From positions 2,671,001 through 2,735,000 of the forward strand of contig NC_083533.1 in the NCBI RefSeq assembly GCF_032362555.1: a DNA stretch of 64,000 nucleotides, in the 5' to 3' direction. Below, piece after piece: positions 15,101-24,500 of the stretch. Each line of letters starts with the position of its first letter. Position 1 is the stretch's first letter. The translations under genes and the position numbers were made by a program. Origin of the DNA: Amyelois transitella. Its lineage: Eukaryota > Arthropoda > Insecta > Lepidoptera > Pyralidae. The notes under the pieces are model-generated. The model was not told the origin of the DNA. It was given only the letters and a program-made list of their open reading frames with translations, and ran no database searches.

Positions 15101-15995
15101 ATTTATTCAAATATTATCAATTTAAGAGTACCAAAAACTTGCATGAAGAGAGTTATGAATGTGGATGAAGCGAAGGAAGTATGCAGAGATCGTGGCAAGT
15201 GGAAAGATGAAGTCGCAGCCTACCCCTCCGGGAAAAAGGCGTGATTTTATTATGACTGTTGGCTCCGTCTGTCCCGTAAAGGATAAAGACGTGATTATAT
15301 GCATGTTAATCTTATAAAGCATTGCATTGGTGCCGAAGCAACTTCTGAACGTAAGCGGCAAAAAAATTGAGATAATATATATGTTAGGAAGTCTAGGAAA
15401 ATACTAAGAGAGAATATTCAAAAATTTCCCACGGGAACGGGAATTGAAGCGCATTAGGAACTTTTAGTGGGGCGTGAATATCCCAAAATGCCTACGGGAA
15501 CGGAGATTAAAAGAGAATGTGCCTTTACATAGGTGGAGCTACTGATAAAATGTAGTCAAATATAAATTTTGTAATTAAATAATAATCTGTATTGAAGTAA
15601 ACTTTTTTTCTGACCATACCTTTATCTTTCAATGTCACACTTGTGTAGTGTGAGTGTGACCTAGATAAACATACGTTATGGCGCTTAAATCACATACCTC
15701 GAACACTACAAGATCTTAAAAATCCATACTTTTTGTACTAACTAATTATAGATGTGAAAGTAACTTTTTCTGTTTGTCTGTCACGCTTTCACGCCTAAAC
15801 CACTGAATCGATATTGATAAAATTTGATACAGGGGTAGCGTTAGAATATAAGCTACTTTTTATTGTGATATAGAAACAACACGGACGAAGTTGTGGGCAA
15901 AAGCTAGTTTAAAATACTTAATTGTACTTACAAAGCCGCTCTTTGCTTTCTCATGGCGGGACATTTTTCTTTTGTTAACATCCAGGTGGACCATT
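151..15995 (-). CDS. dia: Diaphanous-related formin, N-terminal exons (partial gene)
   Basis: Actin-nucleating formin of the Diaphanous group, a Rho effector that assembles unbranched actin filaments; only the extreme N-terminus lies here and the gene leaves the window on the left. Exon A, 15932-15995, has an acceptor (CTTTTCCAG) and a donor (GTAAGT) and encodes MSRHEKAKSGF from the Met at 15964; an in-frame Met ten codons upstream (15994) is also possible. Exon B, 151-333 (61 codons, phase 0 on both sides), starts LDTWFGRPKKPSGG and ends with NALNDDQLQRRFEEML before GTAAGT. As I recall it, fly Dia begins MSRHEK and continues into an LDSLFGRP segment, so the joined exons match well. The end of exon B should be the start of the GTPase-binding region; the FH1, FH2 and DAD parts are not here. 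Exon B is GC-rich in an AT-rich region. Two alternative first exons, also phase 0, are listed separately. Confidence 0.75.
388..632 (-). mobile_element. RTE-tail fragment in dia intron
   Basis: 5'-truncated copy ending in (ACAT)n on the plus strand at about 388-405; it covers the [11 protein letters not shown] to stop region with a few changes. Confidence 0.75.
818..1073 (+). mobile_element. SINE-A reference copy with target-site duplication
   Basis: 256-bp element from CACCGTGTGGTTCCCGGCAC to ATGTATGTA, bounded by a 14-bp duplication TTTAGTATGTCTAA at 804-817 and 1074-1087. The duplication and the (TGTA)n end show retroposition by a LINE machinery. Fuller copies start GTGCCG..CGGCAC, a 6-bp hairpin. 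Landmarks used for all other copies: GGATGTCGTAAAAGGCGAC, CTAGCAACCTGTCACTATT, ACTGTTGGCTCTGTCTACC. I do not see a tRNA-like head or a clear A/B box. Confidence 0.85.
1088..2527. other. AT-rich intron of dia, nothing recognised
   Basis: No exon, repeat family or RNA gene found. Long T and A runs are common. The short ORFs have no domain signal. Confidence 0.5.
2528..2581 (-). CDS. dia: Candidate alternative first coding exon of dia (18 codons)
   Basis: A minus-strand ATG at 2581 opens MDTIKVVGDFVRERSPFS and reaches a consensus donor TCG|GTGAGT in phase 0, compatible with dia exon B 2.2 kb downstream. It lies in unique, non-repeat AT-rich sequence, whereas most of the surrounding intron is repeats. 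It may be a short alternative N-terminus with its own promoter, but I have no homology support for the peptide. Confidence 0.35.
3363..4054. repeat. Cluster of old SINE-A fragments
   Basis: Minus fragment 3363-3440, plus fragment 3489-3650 (CATGGATGTCGCAAAATG onward) and plus fragment 3868-4054 ending ATTATATGTATGTATG. All are diverged. Confidence 0.6.
5008..5215 (-). mobile_element. RTE-tail fragment
   Basis: Covers the last ~65 codons with deletions, ending in the (ACAT)-type tail at about 5008. Diverged. Confidence 0.7.
5558..5803 (-). mobile_element. SINE-A copy
   Basis: Nearly full length, reversed: tail CACATCTATATCCC at 5563, head AACCACACGGCA at 5792-5803. Confidence 0.75.
6222..6373 (+). 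mobile_element. SINE-A, 3'-truncated
   Basis: Starts GTGCCGTGTGGTTACCGG and stops after CCTGTCACTATTT; the tail is lost. Confidence 0.7.
6786..7108 (+). mobile_element. RTE-tail fragment, open frame
   Basis: Encodes RIEKGMLRWFGHVEWMNESR to GKRA stop and ends ATTTTATGTATGTATG. Second longest copy here, still open over 100 codons, which suggests recent insertion. Confidence 0.8.
7176..7380 (-). mobile_element. SINE-A copy interrupted at its head
   Basis: Runs from ATGGTCACGTCTATATCCC to CATCCATTGGAAAGAGATG, where the (TGAA)n tail of the jockey-like LINE begins, so the LINE probably inserted here. Confidence 0.65.
7381..7406 (+). repeat. (TGAA)n microsatellite, LINE tail
   Basis: Five TGAA units then TAAATTTATT; on the minus strand this is the 3' end of the jockey-like LINE. 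Confidence 0.7.
8385..8867 (-). mobile_element. RTE-tail LINE fragment (longest copy), nested in the jockey-like LINE
   Basis: Reference copy of what I call RTE-tail: the C-terminal ~155 residues of a LINE ORF2 ([50 protein letters not shown] stop), then GCGTGATTTTATGTATGTA. The LYGSE.W and RWFGHV.RM pattern is typical of RTE and related LINEs. The copy is 5'-truncated and bounded by a perfect 14-bp target-site duplication CTATTTTGCATATA at 8371-8384 and 8868-8881. The ORF is still open, so it is relatively young. Confidence 0.85.
9387..9440 (-). mobile_element. SINE-A head fragment
   Basis: GATGGAGTGGTCCTATTC to CCACACGGCAC, abutting the 5' limit of the jockey-like LINE. Confidence 0.65.
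9786..10092. repeat. Two SINE-A fragments in opposite orientation
   Basis: Plus tail 9786-9864 and minus piece 9908-10092 ending AACCACACGGCA. Diverged. Confidence 0.6.
10464..10690 (+). repeat. Repeat C copy, rearranged into two hairpins
   Basis: Shares CAAAATTTTTATTCATTATT, CTTCATATCGCTTAATAATT and GGTTGACGTCAAATAA with 40818-41045. The right half is reorganised: a 17-bp perfect inverted repeat (10554-10570 / 10588-10604), a CTGT repeat, then a 12-bp inverted repeat (10621-10632 / 10642-10653). Confidence 0.65.
10867..11136 (+). mobile_element. SINE-A, full length
   Basis: Close to the reference, ending in three TGTA units. 8-bp flank repeat ATACCAAA at 10859-10866 and 11137-11144. Confidence 0.8.
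11226..11412 (+). mobile_element. RTE-tail fragment
   Basis: From CTAGATCAAATTAAGAACG to GCGTGAATATATGTTTGTA; 5'-truncated. Confidence 0.7.
11849..11920 (-). CDS. dia: Candidate alternative first coding exon of dia (24 codons)
   Basis: A minus-strand ATG at 11920 opens 24 codons (MHPSKSGAGTVPRLKRRETW then RQKK) that end exactly in phase 0 at a donor, AAG|GTGAGA. Exon B of dia at 151-333 begins in phase 0, so this exon could splice to it in place of the MSRHEK exon. The peptide is basic and without a known domain, as formin N-termini often are. No acceptor is needed for a first exon, and I see no clear promoter motif upstream. It could be a chance ORF, because ATG plus donor is a weak requirement. 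Confidence 0.4.
12430..12508 (+). repeat. SINE-A fragment, diverged
   Basis: GTGCCGTGTGGTTTAAGGCAC then ACGACTAAGGGAA; only the head is left. Confidence 0.5.
12508..14695. other. Dia intron with SINE-G pieces, otherwise nothing
   Basis: SINE-G pieces at about 12880-12960 (GCGGGAGTCGCTTCATGC) and 13566-13900 (GTAAACATCGTGAGGAA, CAGACGGGAGTCGCTTTATG). The rest is AT-rich without recognisable content. Confidence 0.5.
14696..14815 (+). repeat. Repeat E copy
   Basis: Palindromic short repeat: ATAGCTGTCCTGTTTTACG..GGCGAAACAGCG then ATCGCGCGACAAATATG and CGTGCCATG. Diverged from the better copies at 23.2 and 24.0 kb. Confidence 0.55.
14850..15096 (+). mobile_element. SINE-A copy
   Basis: Full head, ends GACGTGACTATAAC without the TGTA units. 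Followed by an RTE-tail fragment. Confidence 0.75.
15133..15250 (+). mobile_element. RTE-tail fragment
   Basis: Last ~37 codons ([18 protein letters not shown] to GKKA stop) and GCGTGATTTTAT. Confidence 0.7.
15745..15915 (+). repeat. Repeat H copy
   Basis: CACGCTTTCACGCCTAAACC, GATAAAATTTGATACAGGGG and GGACGAAGTTGTGGGCAAAA; a repeat found across many moth genomes as I know them. Ends 16 bp before dia exon A's donor side. Confidence 0.6.
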
Positions 15996-15999
15996 CTGG

Positions 16000-17100
16000 A
16001 AAAGATTAAAAAACATAATTATAAACAAATATCAGAAGATTTGATTACTTTATAGAAAATATTATTACTTTAGACCTTTTATTAGTACTTTGGACCACTC
16101 TCACATACACACTCATATTTGCACACACACATACCTTACAAATTATATAATAAGTATTACATTTTGAAAATTTTTATTAGAAAATTTAGAATGAATCAAG
16201 AACTAATAACTGATCTAAAAACTAAAAAAGTTGTGCAAAAATTCCTGAATATAAAATAAATTTTGTTCTTTGGACTCAGGAAGGTAACAATTGTACAGTT
16301 GGAATTGTATGAGATAATTGTATAGGCTTATTAGATTATACTAACATTTTTATAATCATTTAGGAAAAGTATAATGTTAGTGGGATTTTGTACATGAACA
16401 AAACCTTTCAAAATCTGAATGTTTTAAATGAAATTCTATAATCCCAATTCGAATAAAACAAGCCAGTGAAGCGTGATAAAGTTCATTCACAATTTGTTTT
16501 ATCAGCCATCCGAAGGTCGCTACCATTTGATGAAAACATTTAGGTCAAAAAGTAAACTTTTCTCGCATCTACAATACTAGTAGCTAAAAGTTCATCAAAG
16601 AATCCAGAAAATATAGCCAGAAGTAACTGGATATTCACACATTGTGAATGCAAAGATGCCCAAATTGCTGTAAACGGCCGCACCCGGCCACAATTTACCC
16701 TTTTTACAACATAAATCGCAAAAACATGGGTTCGGTCGTCTAACGACCATCATAACCTAACAAACTCTTCCATATCACTGTGTTATCAAACAAATATGTG
16801 CAGATAAGATAAGAGGTATACTTTACCACTGAAAACGCTTTAAATTAATCCAAAATATTTTCACAAACATCACTTTTTTGATAAAAACATGATAGATAAC
16901 ACAAACAACGGACAAATATCACACACATAGGCACAACTAGTGACGTCATTCGACGTTTATTTGATTGACATCGTTGACATCTTGTTAAATCATAATCAAG
17001 TAATGTTGCCATACGAACCAGAATTAATTGTGATATTCGATCGATTAAATATTACAAAATCGTTCACAAAACAAAGATGAATTATTTGATTATTATTATT
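16000..17100. other. AT-rich dia intron, nothing recognised
   Basis: No repeat family or exon seen. It includes a TTATTATTATTATT run near 17090. Confidence 0.45.
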
Positions 17101-17111
17101 ATTTTTCTTAC

Positions 17112-17551
17112 CTGTAGTTTTAGTTTACCGTAGTTTTTAAGTAAATTATTTTATGAATTTAAAAATAAATTCTGTTATATTGTTCACAAACATATTCATC
17201 GTCATCGTCTGGACCCGAAATCTGGACTATTTAAAAAGAGAGGCTAACCACACACGACGTATTTTAACATTTGTCGAAGTTAAGTTTCAGAACCATTTTT
17301 GACCGTTAATGAATCCTCAGTAAGTAATAATTTCAATTCAAGCAGTTTTTTTCTTTTTTCTTAGATTTATAATAAAATGCTGTCCATCAAACTACTATTT
17401 GAAACTTCAAAAATATACTTCTGTTCTGAAAATATTGATTTCCTTTTGTTTTATTTATCAATTCCCATTCCATCACCTTTCAAGGAAAACATCTTTTTCA
17501 ATGTAAAAAATTAAACAGTTTTTCATACCGTTATTTTATTCGAACTAAATC
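17112..17551. promoter_or_regulatory. Probable divergent promoter region between dia (-) and the LIM gene (+)
   Basis: On the minus strand a strong donor CTACAG|GTAAGA at 17111/17112 could end a 5' UTR exon of dia, paired with the acceptor at 15996. On the plus strand the LIM gene starts at 17552. About 440 bp therefore separates two head-to-head genes and should hold both start sites. No TATA box convincingly placed before either start was found. The segment is free of the repeats that fill the neighbouring intron. Confidence 0.35.
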
Positions 17552-20500
17552 ATGGAGAAACCAGAGCAGCCGAAGAAGTGTTTCTGTGCTAGATGCTTTT
17601 TGCCAATTTGTCCAGAGGATAAGGTGAACATAGATGGCCAAAGTTTTCATAGACTTTGCAGTACATGCTGTAAGTATTGAGCATACCCAACATATTTTGA
17701 TTCAAATCCTTGTCCATTGTTAGATTTGAATTGTGAATCCCCTTCTTAGCCATATAAGCCAAGATACCTGCCTTTACAATTTTATAAGACAGTTTCAAAA
17801 GACAAATATTCCTTCTTTTCAGGCATATGCCGAACAATCCCAACATCTCTGAAGATGTTCTATGGCCATGTATTTTGCACGGAGTGCTTCAACACTCATG
17901 TCCTGACGAGGTTCAGGGGGGAGAATCCTCGCATCCACTCCAACAGCTGGTGGATGCAATGGGCGCCTGGTGCCAAGCCTCAGCCTCAAGCGAAGGAAGC
18001 TGGGAGCGAGAAGAAAGAAGGTAAGGATTTTTGTTTATTTTTATTCACAATATGTTTAAAATAAATGCCTGTGCCTGTAATAGGCTAGTCAATCTCTTTC
18101 GCGTGGATATTGAGTGTTTATGCTCATTATTAGATTTTATGCAAGATGAACATATTCGTACTTGTGATTCTGATAAAATCATAAGCGGTAACATACTTTC
18201 TTAAATTTATTACAATCGTAGGTAAAATATAACATCGTGATTAATTATAGATAAAGTGCAACAAGGAACACTAACCGTGTGGTTCCCGGCACCAATACAA
18301 AAAAGAATAGGACCACTCCATCTCTTTCCCATGGATGTCGTAAAAGGCGACTAAGGGATAGGCTTACAGACTTGGGATTCTTTTTTAGGCGATGGGCTAG
18401 CAACCTGTCACTATATGAATCTCAATTCTATCATTAAGCCAACGTGGCCATTCAGTCTTTTCAAGACTGTTGGCTCTGTCTACCCCGCAAGGGATATAGA
18501 CGTGACCATATGTATGTATGTATGTAGGAACACTAAATAAAAGTTGTTCTTTCACCAAAGCACCTTTCGAAAGCTTCAACAGGGTAGCTTGTAAATGATA
18601 ACCTGAAGGGTTGGTAGGATAGTACGTAGTTTCTTCACTGACTGTAAGCCGAACTTTCTATCCTGTAAAATAATCAACATTTTTGAAACAGAAATGAAAG
18701 GTCCGCAGAAAGCCGAGGAGGTGCCGGAGGAAGCGCCCAAGAGGTGCACCTGTGCCCGATGCCTCCAAGCGGTGGAAGAGAGTAGCAGGGTCCTGATCGA
18801 CAACCAGAGTTTCCATCCACAGTGTGCTAAATGCTGTGAGTTTAGATTTACATACATATTATATTTATCTCTTACGGGAAAGACGGTCTACAATCTGGAA
18901 AAAATTTAAAGGCCACTTTCATCTGAATGACTTAATGATGAAATCGAAATTCAAATAGTTACAAATTGCTAGCCCATGGCCTGAAAGAAGAATCCCTACT
19001 TCATAAGCTTTTCCCTTGATTGACTTTTACTATCTACACGAGAAGGGAAGAAAATGGTACGCAGTCTTCAAGAAGGGTGAAGCCAGTAAGATTCTATGTC
19101 TCATGCACATTTTAATCGTGTGTTTAAAATCTCAGTTCGCCTTAACCAAGTCGAGAAAGATACTTCTGACTGCTGTAGCATACTATAGGCATCTTTTCCC
19201 CTGGGCATTATCCGACTAAAACACACATTTGAGTTTATTTATGACTGAGCTTGCCTTTACCATTTTGATAAACTGTCATTATTCCTCAAATTTCTTGCTA
19301 TTTTCCAGACTTCTGCCACAAGGTGCCCGCAACGAAAGTGAAGATCTACTACGGCCAGGTATTCTGCGAAGACTGTTTCAACCGCTACGTGCTGAGCCAC
19401 AACAAGGACAATCCCACTGAATTCTTTAGGTGACTTCTAGCTCTTAATACCAATAACTATCAAAGCATTCTTCATCAAATTATTTCAATCATCAGTTTTA
19501 GCTTTTTAATACTGTAGTCTATGATAGGTGTTATAATGTAGAACTCTGTCATTATATCTGTCCTGCCTGTTTGGCTATTTGCAATGTTTTACGGCTGGCC
19601 CATTTTGATGAAGTTTGTGTGAATATAGTTAATTATTCAATGTCAAACAAAGGTTTTACTTTTCAGGAAATTCCCACAACAACGCTAGCTTGTATGTGCA
19701 TACATATATTTCATTTAACATTGTTTCAGGACATGTTTCGAACAATGGCAAAACAACGCGCATTTCGCTGATAACATGAGGGAGTTCATGAGCGGCGGCA
19801 ACAAGGACAGCACCCCGTTCGTGTTCATGATGCAGCCGCAGCAGTTCTGCCGGTGTGGCGCGACGCCGCCCGCTCACGATAACGTGTCAGCTGAACATAA
19901 GAAATGTATGTTTGTCTTTAATATTTTTTCTCAAGTTTTATCTTCTGAAATGTTTTTTTTTTAAACTTCATTTATTATTTTATTTGGGAGAAAGGTTATG
20001 TAGGGATTCTTCTATAAGCGATGGGCAGCCAAACTAACTTAATTGTATTGAATTTGTTCGAGACCCCTACTTGTACTGTTCCATGTGGGATAAAGACTTA
20101 ATTAATTACATGTATAGATTACAAGGAATGATGGAAAATGCTACCGGACATAAACTGCGCAGACCCTGCCAGATTTATAGCACAAGTTTTTGTAACATTA
20201 CAAATTTTCTTATAGGTGCGTAAAATGGTGAAAAATTTTCAGCTGCCACACCAGCCACTGTGTCCATAGAAGAAGGCTCCAACGTTTGTCGGGATCTTTC
20301 CTTCGAGAACAGAACAGAAGTGTCTGATATTCCCGAGTCGTGCGCAGCGATGGAGGACTCTCACGACAGCTTGGGTGTGGCCGCAGCGGAAAAAATCGAA
20401 AAGCTGACGAAATATTTACACGAGAGACGCGTTACAAACAAAAGCACGAAAAAATGGAAAAATTTTGAATACGATCAAATTTCTGCGACTTCCGATCAGT

Positions 20501-20640
20501 CGTTTTATGCGTGGATTGATTTTCAGAATCCCAAAACGGCCGGTGTTCGGTCGGATTGTCCAAAGTGTTTGTGGCAGTGTGGTCCAATTTACGTAAACGG
20601 TGATATTTTTCAAAAAGAAGTTTGTTGTGAAGAAAATTGA
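17552..20640 (+). CDS. Two-LIM-domain protein of unknown function
   Basis: Six exons, 17552-17669, 17823-18020, 18692-18835, 19309-19429, 19730-19905 and 20243-20640, join in frame at GT..AG sites to 384 residues. LIM1 has zinc ligands C12, C15, H33, C36, C39, C42, C58, C61. LIM2 has C126, C129, H147, C150, C153, C156, C173, C176. These fit CxxC-x17-HxxCxxCxxC-x15/16-CxxC. Each LIM domain is followed by a CFNxxVL...NP stretch and a Trp-containing tail. After LIM2 come a CRCG motif, an acidic Ser/Glu-rich segment, and a Trp/Cys-rich end (DCPKCLWQCG, VCC). LIM domains bind proteins, often at actin structures or in transcription complexes, but nothing here fixes a partner. I see no signal peptide, membrane helix or homeodomain. 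Start chosen as the first Met before LIM1. I do not recognise a named orthologue. Confidence 0.8.
18275..18525 (+). mobile_element. SINE-A in LIM-gene intron, with target-site duplication
   Basis: 251 bp, CCGTGTGGTTCCCGG to four TGTA units; 11-bp duplication AGGAACACTAA at 18264-18274 and 18526-18536. Young copy. Confidence 0.85.
18862..19028 (-). repeat. SINE-A fragment, diverged
   Basis: Reversed middle part (AAAGGCCACTTTCATCTG, TTGCTAGCCCATGGCCT) in the intron between LIM exons 3 and 4. Confidence 0.55.
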
Positions 20641-20646
20641 GATTTG

Positions 20647-20669
20647 AATAAAATGTGGTGTTCAATAAA
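20647..20669 (+). terminator. Poly(A) signals of the LIM gene
   Basis: Two AATAAA hexamers at 20647-20652 and 20664-20669 follow the stop codon by 7 and 24 bases, and a T-rich stretch follows. They imply an unusually short 3' UTR. Confidence 0.6.
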
Positions 20670-20670
20670 T

Positions 20671-21575
20671 TTGTTTTCTTTTATATTATTTTTCTTTCTC
20701 TTGACGCTTGTCTCGATTATATCATAACTCTGGACAGAAGTCCTTTTTACACGTAGCGACTTCCGTCTGACCTCTGCACTCTGTTAGAAGTGAACCGTAT
20801 GGATCCCTTTAGATTCACTGTCTCTGTAAAAAGACCGTAGTTAAATGATGCAAGTATAGATCCCCGTAGGTTATTGTATTAGGTTGGTAATGTACATACC
20901 TTATGCACTTTGTTATATATTATTCCGTTCCGTTATATAGACCGTGGCATTTTTATGTTATTGCCTATGGTCACTGTGCTAGTCCTCGACCATGTGCAAT
21001 AAAGGCCTCAATCTGTTCCATGCGGGACAAACACGTAATTACATGTACAGATTACAAGGTATTACGGTACTAACCGTCTACAATAATCACGCCTCCTATC
21101 CAATATCCTTTGCGGGGTAGACAGAGGCCACAGTCTAGAAAATTGTGGTTTAATGATGAAATTGAGAATTAGTATCAGGTTACTAACCTTTCACCTACAA
21201 AAAGCATCCCAAGCTTATTTAGCCCTTCCCTTAATCGCCTTTTACGACATCGAGTTTATTTTTAAATCGACGAAGACAGAAAACCTCGGACATGTAAGTG
21301 GCAACACTAAATTAAACGTCGAAACGAAATATCACCAAAGAAACGAGTCAACGACCGACTTACAGGCGTGGCCTAATAGTAATAATATGTTTTTAACTAA
21401 TAGTAAAGTTTAATAAGTTAATTATTTAGTTGTAGTGATTACTAATTGTAATCAAAAGTATGAACCACCATTTCTAGTGCCGGCGTGCGATTTAATGTGA
21501 TTAAAAGTGCGGGCAAGATCGCTTCTGAAAAAGGCGTCGTCTTCGTTGTAATATTGTTTATTTTGAAACGGAACA
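20671..21575. other. Intergenic, LIM gene to tetraspan gene
   Basis: Contains a reversed SINE-G piece (ACTTCCGTCTGACCTCTG at about 20760) and a reversed SINE-A fragment at 21090-21252. The rest should include the tetraspan promoter and 5' UTR; no motif stands out. Confidence 0.45.
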
Positions 21576-24500
21576 ATGTACGGAAGAAAGACTCCTTCCA
21601 CTTACCGCTCCACGCCTTCTGTATACTCTCATTACACGGGAAAGTAAGTTGTTTGTGTACTTGTATCAAAATTTGCCATTAAGATGAAGGCATATCCAAA
21701 TCCTCACATCGGATTTCTACACAAATTCTCCATTTCAAGTCTACAAAGACTAAGCAAATTCATACAATGTTCATGTTTTTGAATAATTAGATTGTTTTCT
21801 TATTAATTAATCATTTTAAAGTACTTATTTACTATTTCAAACATGAATATGATTAAATCCAGTTCATTTTATGTTTATTTAACTCTTTAATGAATGCTTG
21901 TGAGAGATCTAGTAATACATGCGAGAGTTTCATTACAGATCAACCACAAACCTTCGGTCCACTAAATCGGTGCGGTCTTTGCATGTGCCATGGTACCAGA
22001 AACCATTACTCCACGATGCGTTCTTCCTGGATCTGCAAAGAGGATCGCTGCTCACCGGATTCATATCACTTGTAAGCTTATTATTGAATTTTGTAGTTTT
22101 TGTTTAATATATATTCTTCCATAGATATCAAGTGGATCAGGCCTGTTTGTCTGTTTAGTTATTAACCTTACAAAGTGAAAGGCTAATGTATTACTGCTGT
22201 GTGGTTCCCGGCACCAATACAAAAAAGAATAGGACCACTCCATCTCTTTCCCTTGGATGTCGTAAAAGACGACTAAGGGATAGGCTTACAAACTTGGGAT
22301 TCTTTTTTAGGCGATGAGCTAGCAACCTGTCACTATATGAATCTCAATTCTATCATTAAGCCAAATAGCTGAATGTGGCCATTCAGTCTTTTCAAGACTG
22401 TTGGCCCTGTCTACCCCGCAAGGGCTATAGACGTGACCACATGTATGTATGAAAGGCTAATTAACTTGGGATTGCTCTTGTAAGTGATGGATAAGCAGAT
22501 TCTACTCACTATTTGAATCTCAATTCCATCATTTAGCCATACAGCTGAATGTGAATTCTTTAAGACTGACACGTCTACCCGCAAAGGGGCATAGACGTGA
22601 TTATATGTATTAAAAAAATATATTATTTGACATTTAATTTGTTTTACACATACATGTAAAACAAAGGTAAAATCTGAATATAGTTAGTTACCTACAGCTC
22701 ATTTTTAATCAACTTGTAATTGTTTTATTGGAGTTTGTGTCATTAAGGTCCAGGTAAGGATGATTAGACATAATTAAAAAAATCATAGAATAACAACAAT
22801 CTTTATTAGACTAGTTTTATAATTTTTTAAGAGAGCTGGGTTTAGTTTAAACATGAGATTTGATTTTTTTTAATTTATATTCCAGAATGCATTATGTTAA
22901 AGAGATTTAATAATTTACCGGCCAAATCGTAACCAATAGTTTCTCGTTGCAGTTCATAGCGCTGTTCACGTTCGCACAGAGCATCTTCGACCTGTACTGC
23001 CTGGGCATGGCCACGCCCGGCTCTGTGCACTACGGCTACTACGTCATCAGCTTTCAGTTCGTCTACGTGGGAAGTACACCAGGTAAGGTCATACGGACAT
23101 CTTAGTGTATTGACAAATAAATTAAACAAATTAAAAAAATATATATTTTTAAAAACAATGTATTGCCCAGCGAAAAACTATTGCTGTCCCGTTTCACGTC
23201 GTAATAGAAAGAGAAACAGCGATATTTTCTCGCGCGATATAAACGGCGTCGCTCGTTACATGCTATGGGAGCTGGACTTCCACCAGACTTTGTAATCAGA
23301 AAGAATAAAGATTAATAGTTTATTTAGTTTGCCTAAGACACAGAATACCTACTTATTAATAATGCGAAAGTAACTGTCTCTCTGTTACGCTTTCACATAT
23401 AAACCTGAACTGATGAAACTGAACCGATTCTGACGAAATTTGGTACAGAGACAGAATTGACCTTGAGGAAGAACAAAGATTACGAAGAACGAACTAAAAA
23501 AAGAACGCGGACCAAGAAGCAAACAAAAGCTTTTATTTAATAAAAATACAATTTTTTGCTAATGAAATTGTTTATGTTTTTTTCCAGTTCGCAATGTCCT
23601 GATTGTGTTTTCACTGTTCTCATGGATTGGATCGGTGGCTGTTCTCATCACTAGTATTATTCTCATCAATGCTTTGCGGAAGGTAAATAAATAAATATCC
23701 GGTTAGTTTTAAAGATATGTAGTAACTTTTTCTTACTCTACCATATTTTCACTACCAAATTGATTATTGATTTCCTTTTAAATTGCACTAAAGTAGAAAA
23801 ATCACATACTTATTCCTTAATCTTCAATTTGTTTCTAACTAAATCTATTTACTTGCCACTTCATTACGTAATTCTTTTGTGTCATTCATATTCATCAATC
23901 TTTTCATGTACTCTCACTGTAAAAAATCATAAAAAAGATAGTTACCCTTGTCACGTTGTGACCCTTTAACGCTTAATCTACTAAACGGTTTTTGATGAAA
24001 TTAAGTACATGGGCAGAATAAAACCAGCCCCCGTAGCATGGCACGTGCGATGCTGTTTTTATAGCGTGAAAAACTATCGCTGTTTCGCTTTTTATCATGA
24101 TTTGAAACGGGACAGCGATAGTTTAACGCGCGATAATAACTGCGTCGCTTGTGCCATGCTTCGGGAGCTGGTATGGCAAGGATATTTATTCTGATATTCC
24201 CAAGAGAGAGTAGTCCCGGGACACAGCTAGTATAACTATATTTAGAACTTCATCATTTTCATCTAAGTAGGTACTTCTCAAAGTTGTTTGCACATCACTA
24301 AACATCTCATTGTCATTCACACATGCCGCTATTTTAGCTTGTACAGCAAAACAAGAATAAGGTATGTTTGTTATTATGTGTATATCTATACTAATATTAT
24401 AAAGCTGAAGAGTTTGTTTGTTTGTTTGAACGCGCAGTATCTACTGGTTCGAATTGAAAAATTCTTTTGCGTTGAATAGACCATTTATCAAGGAAGGCTT

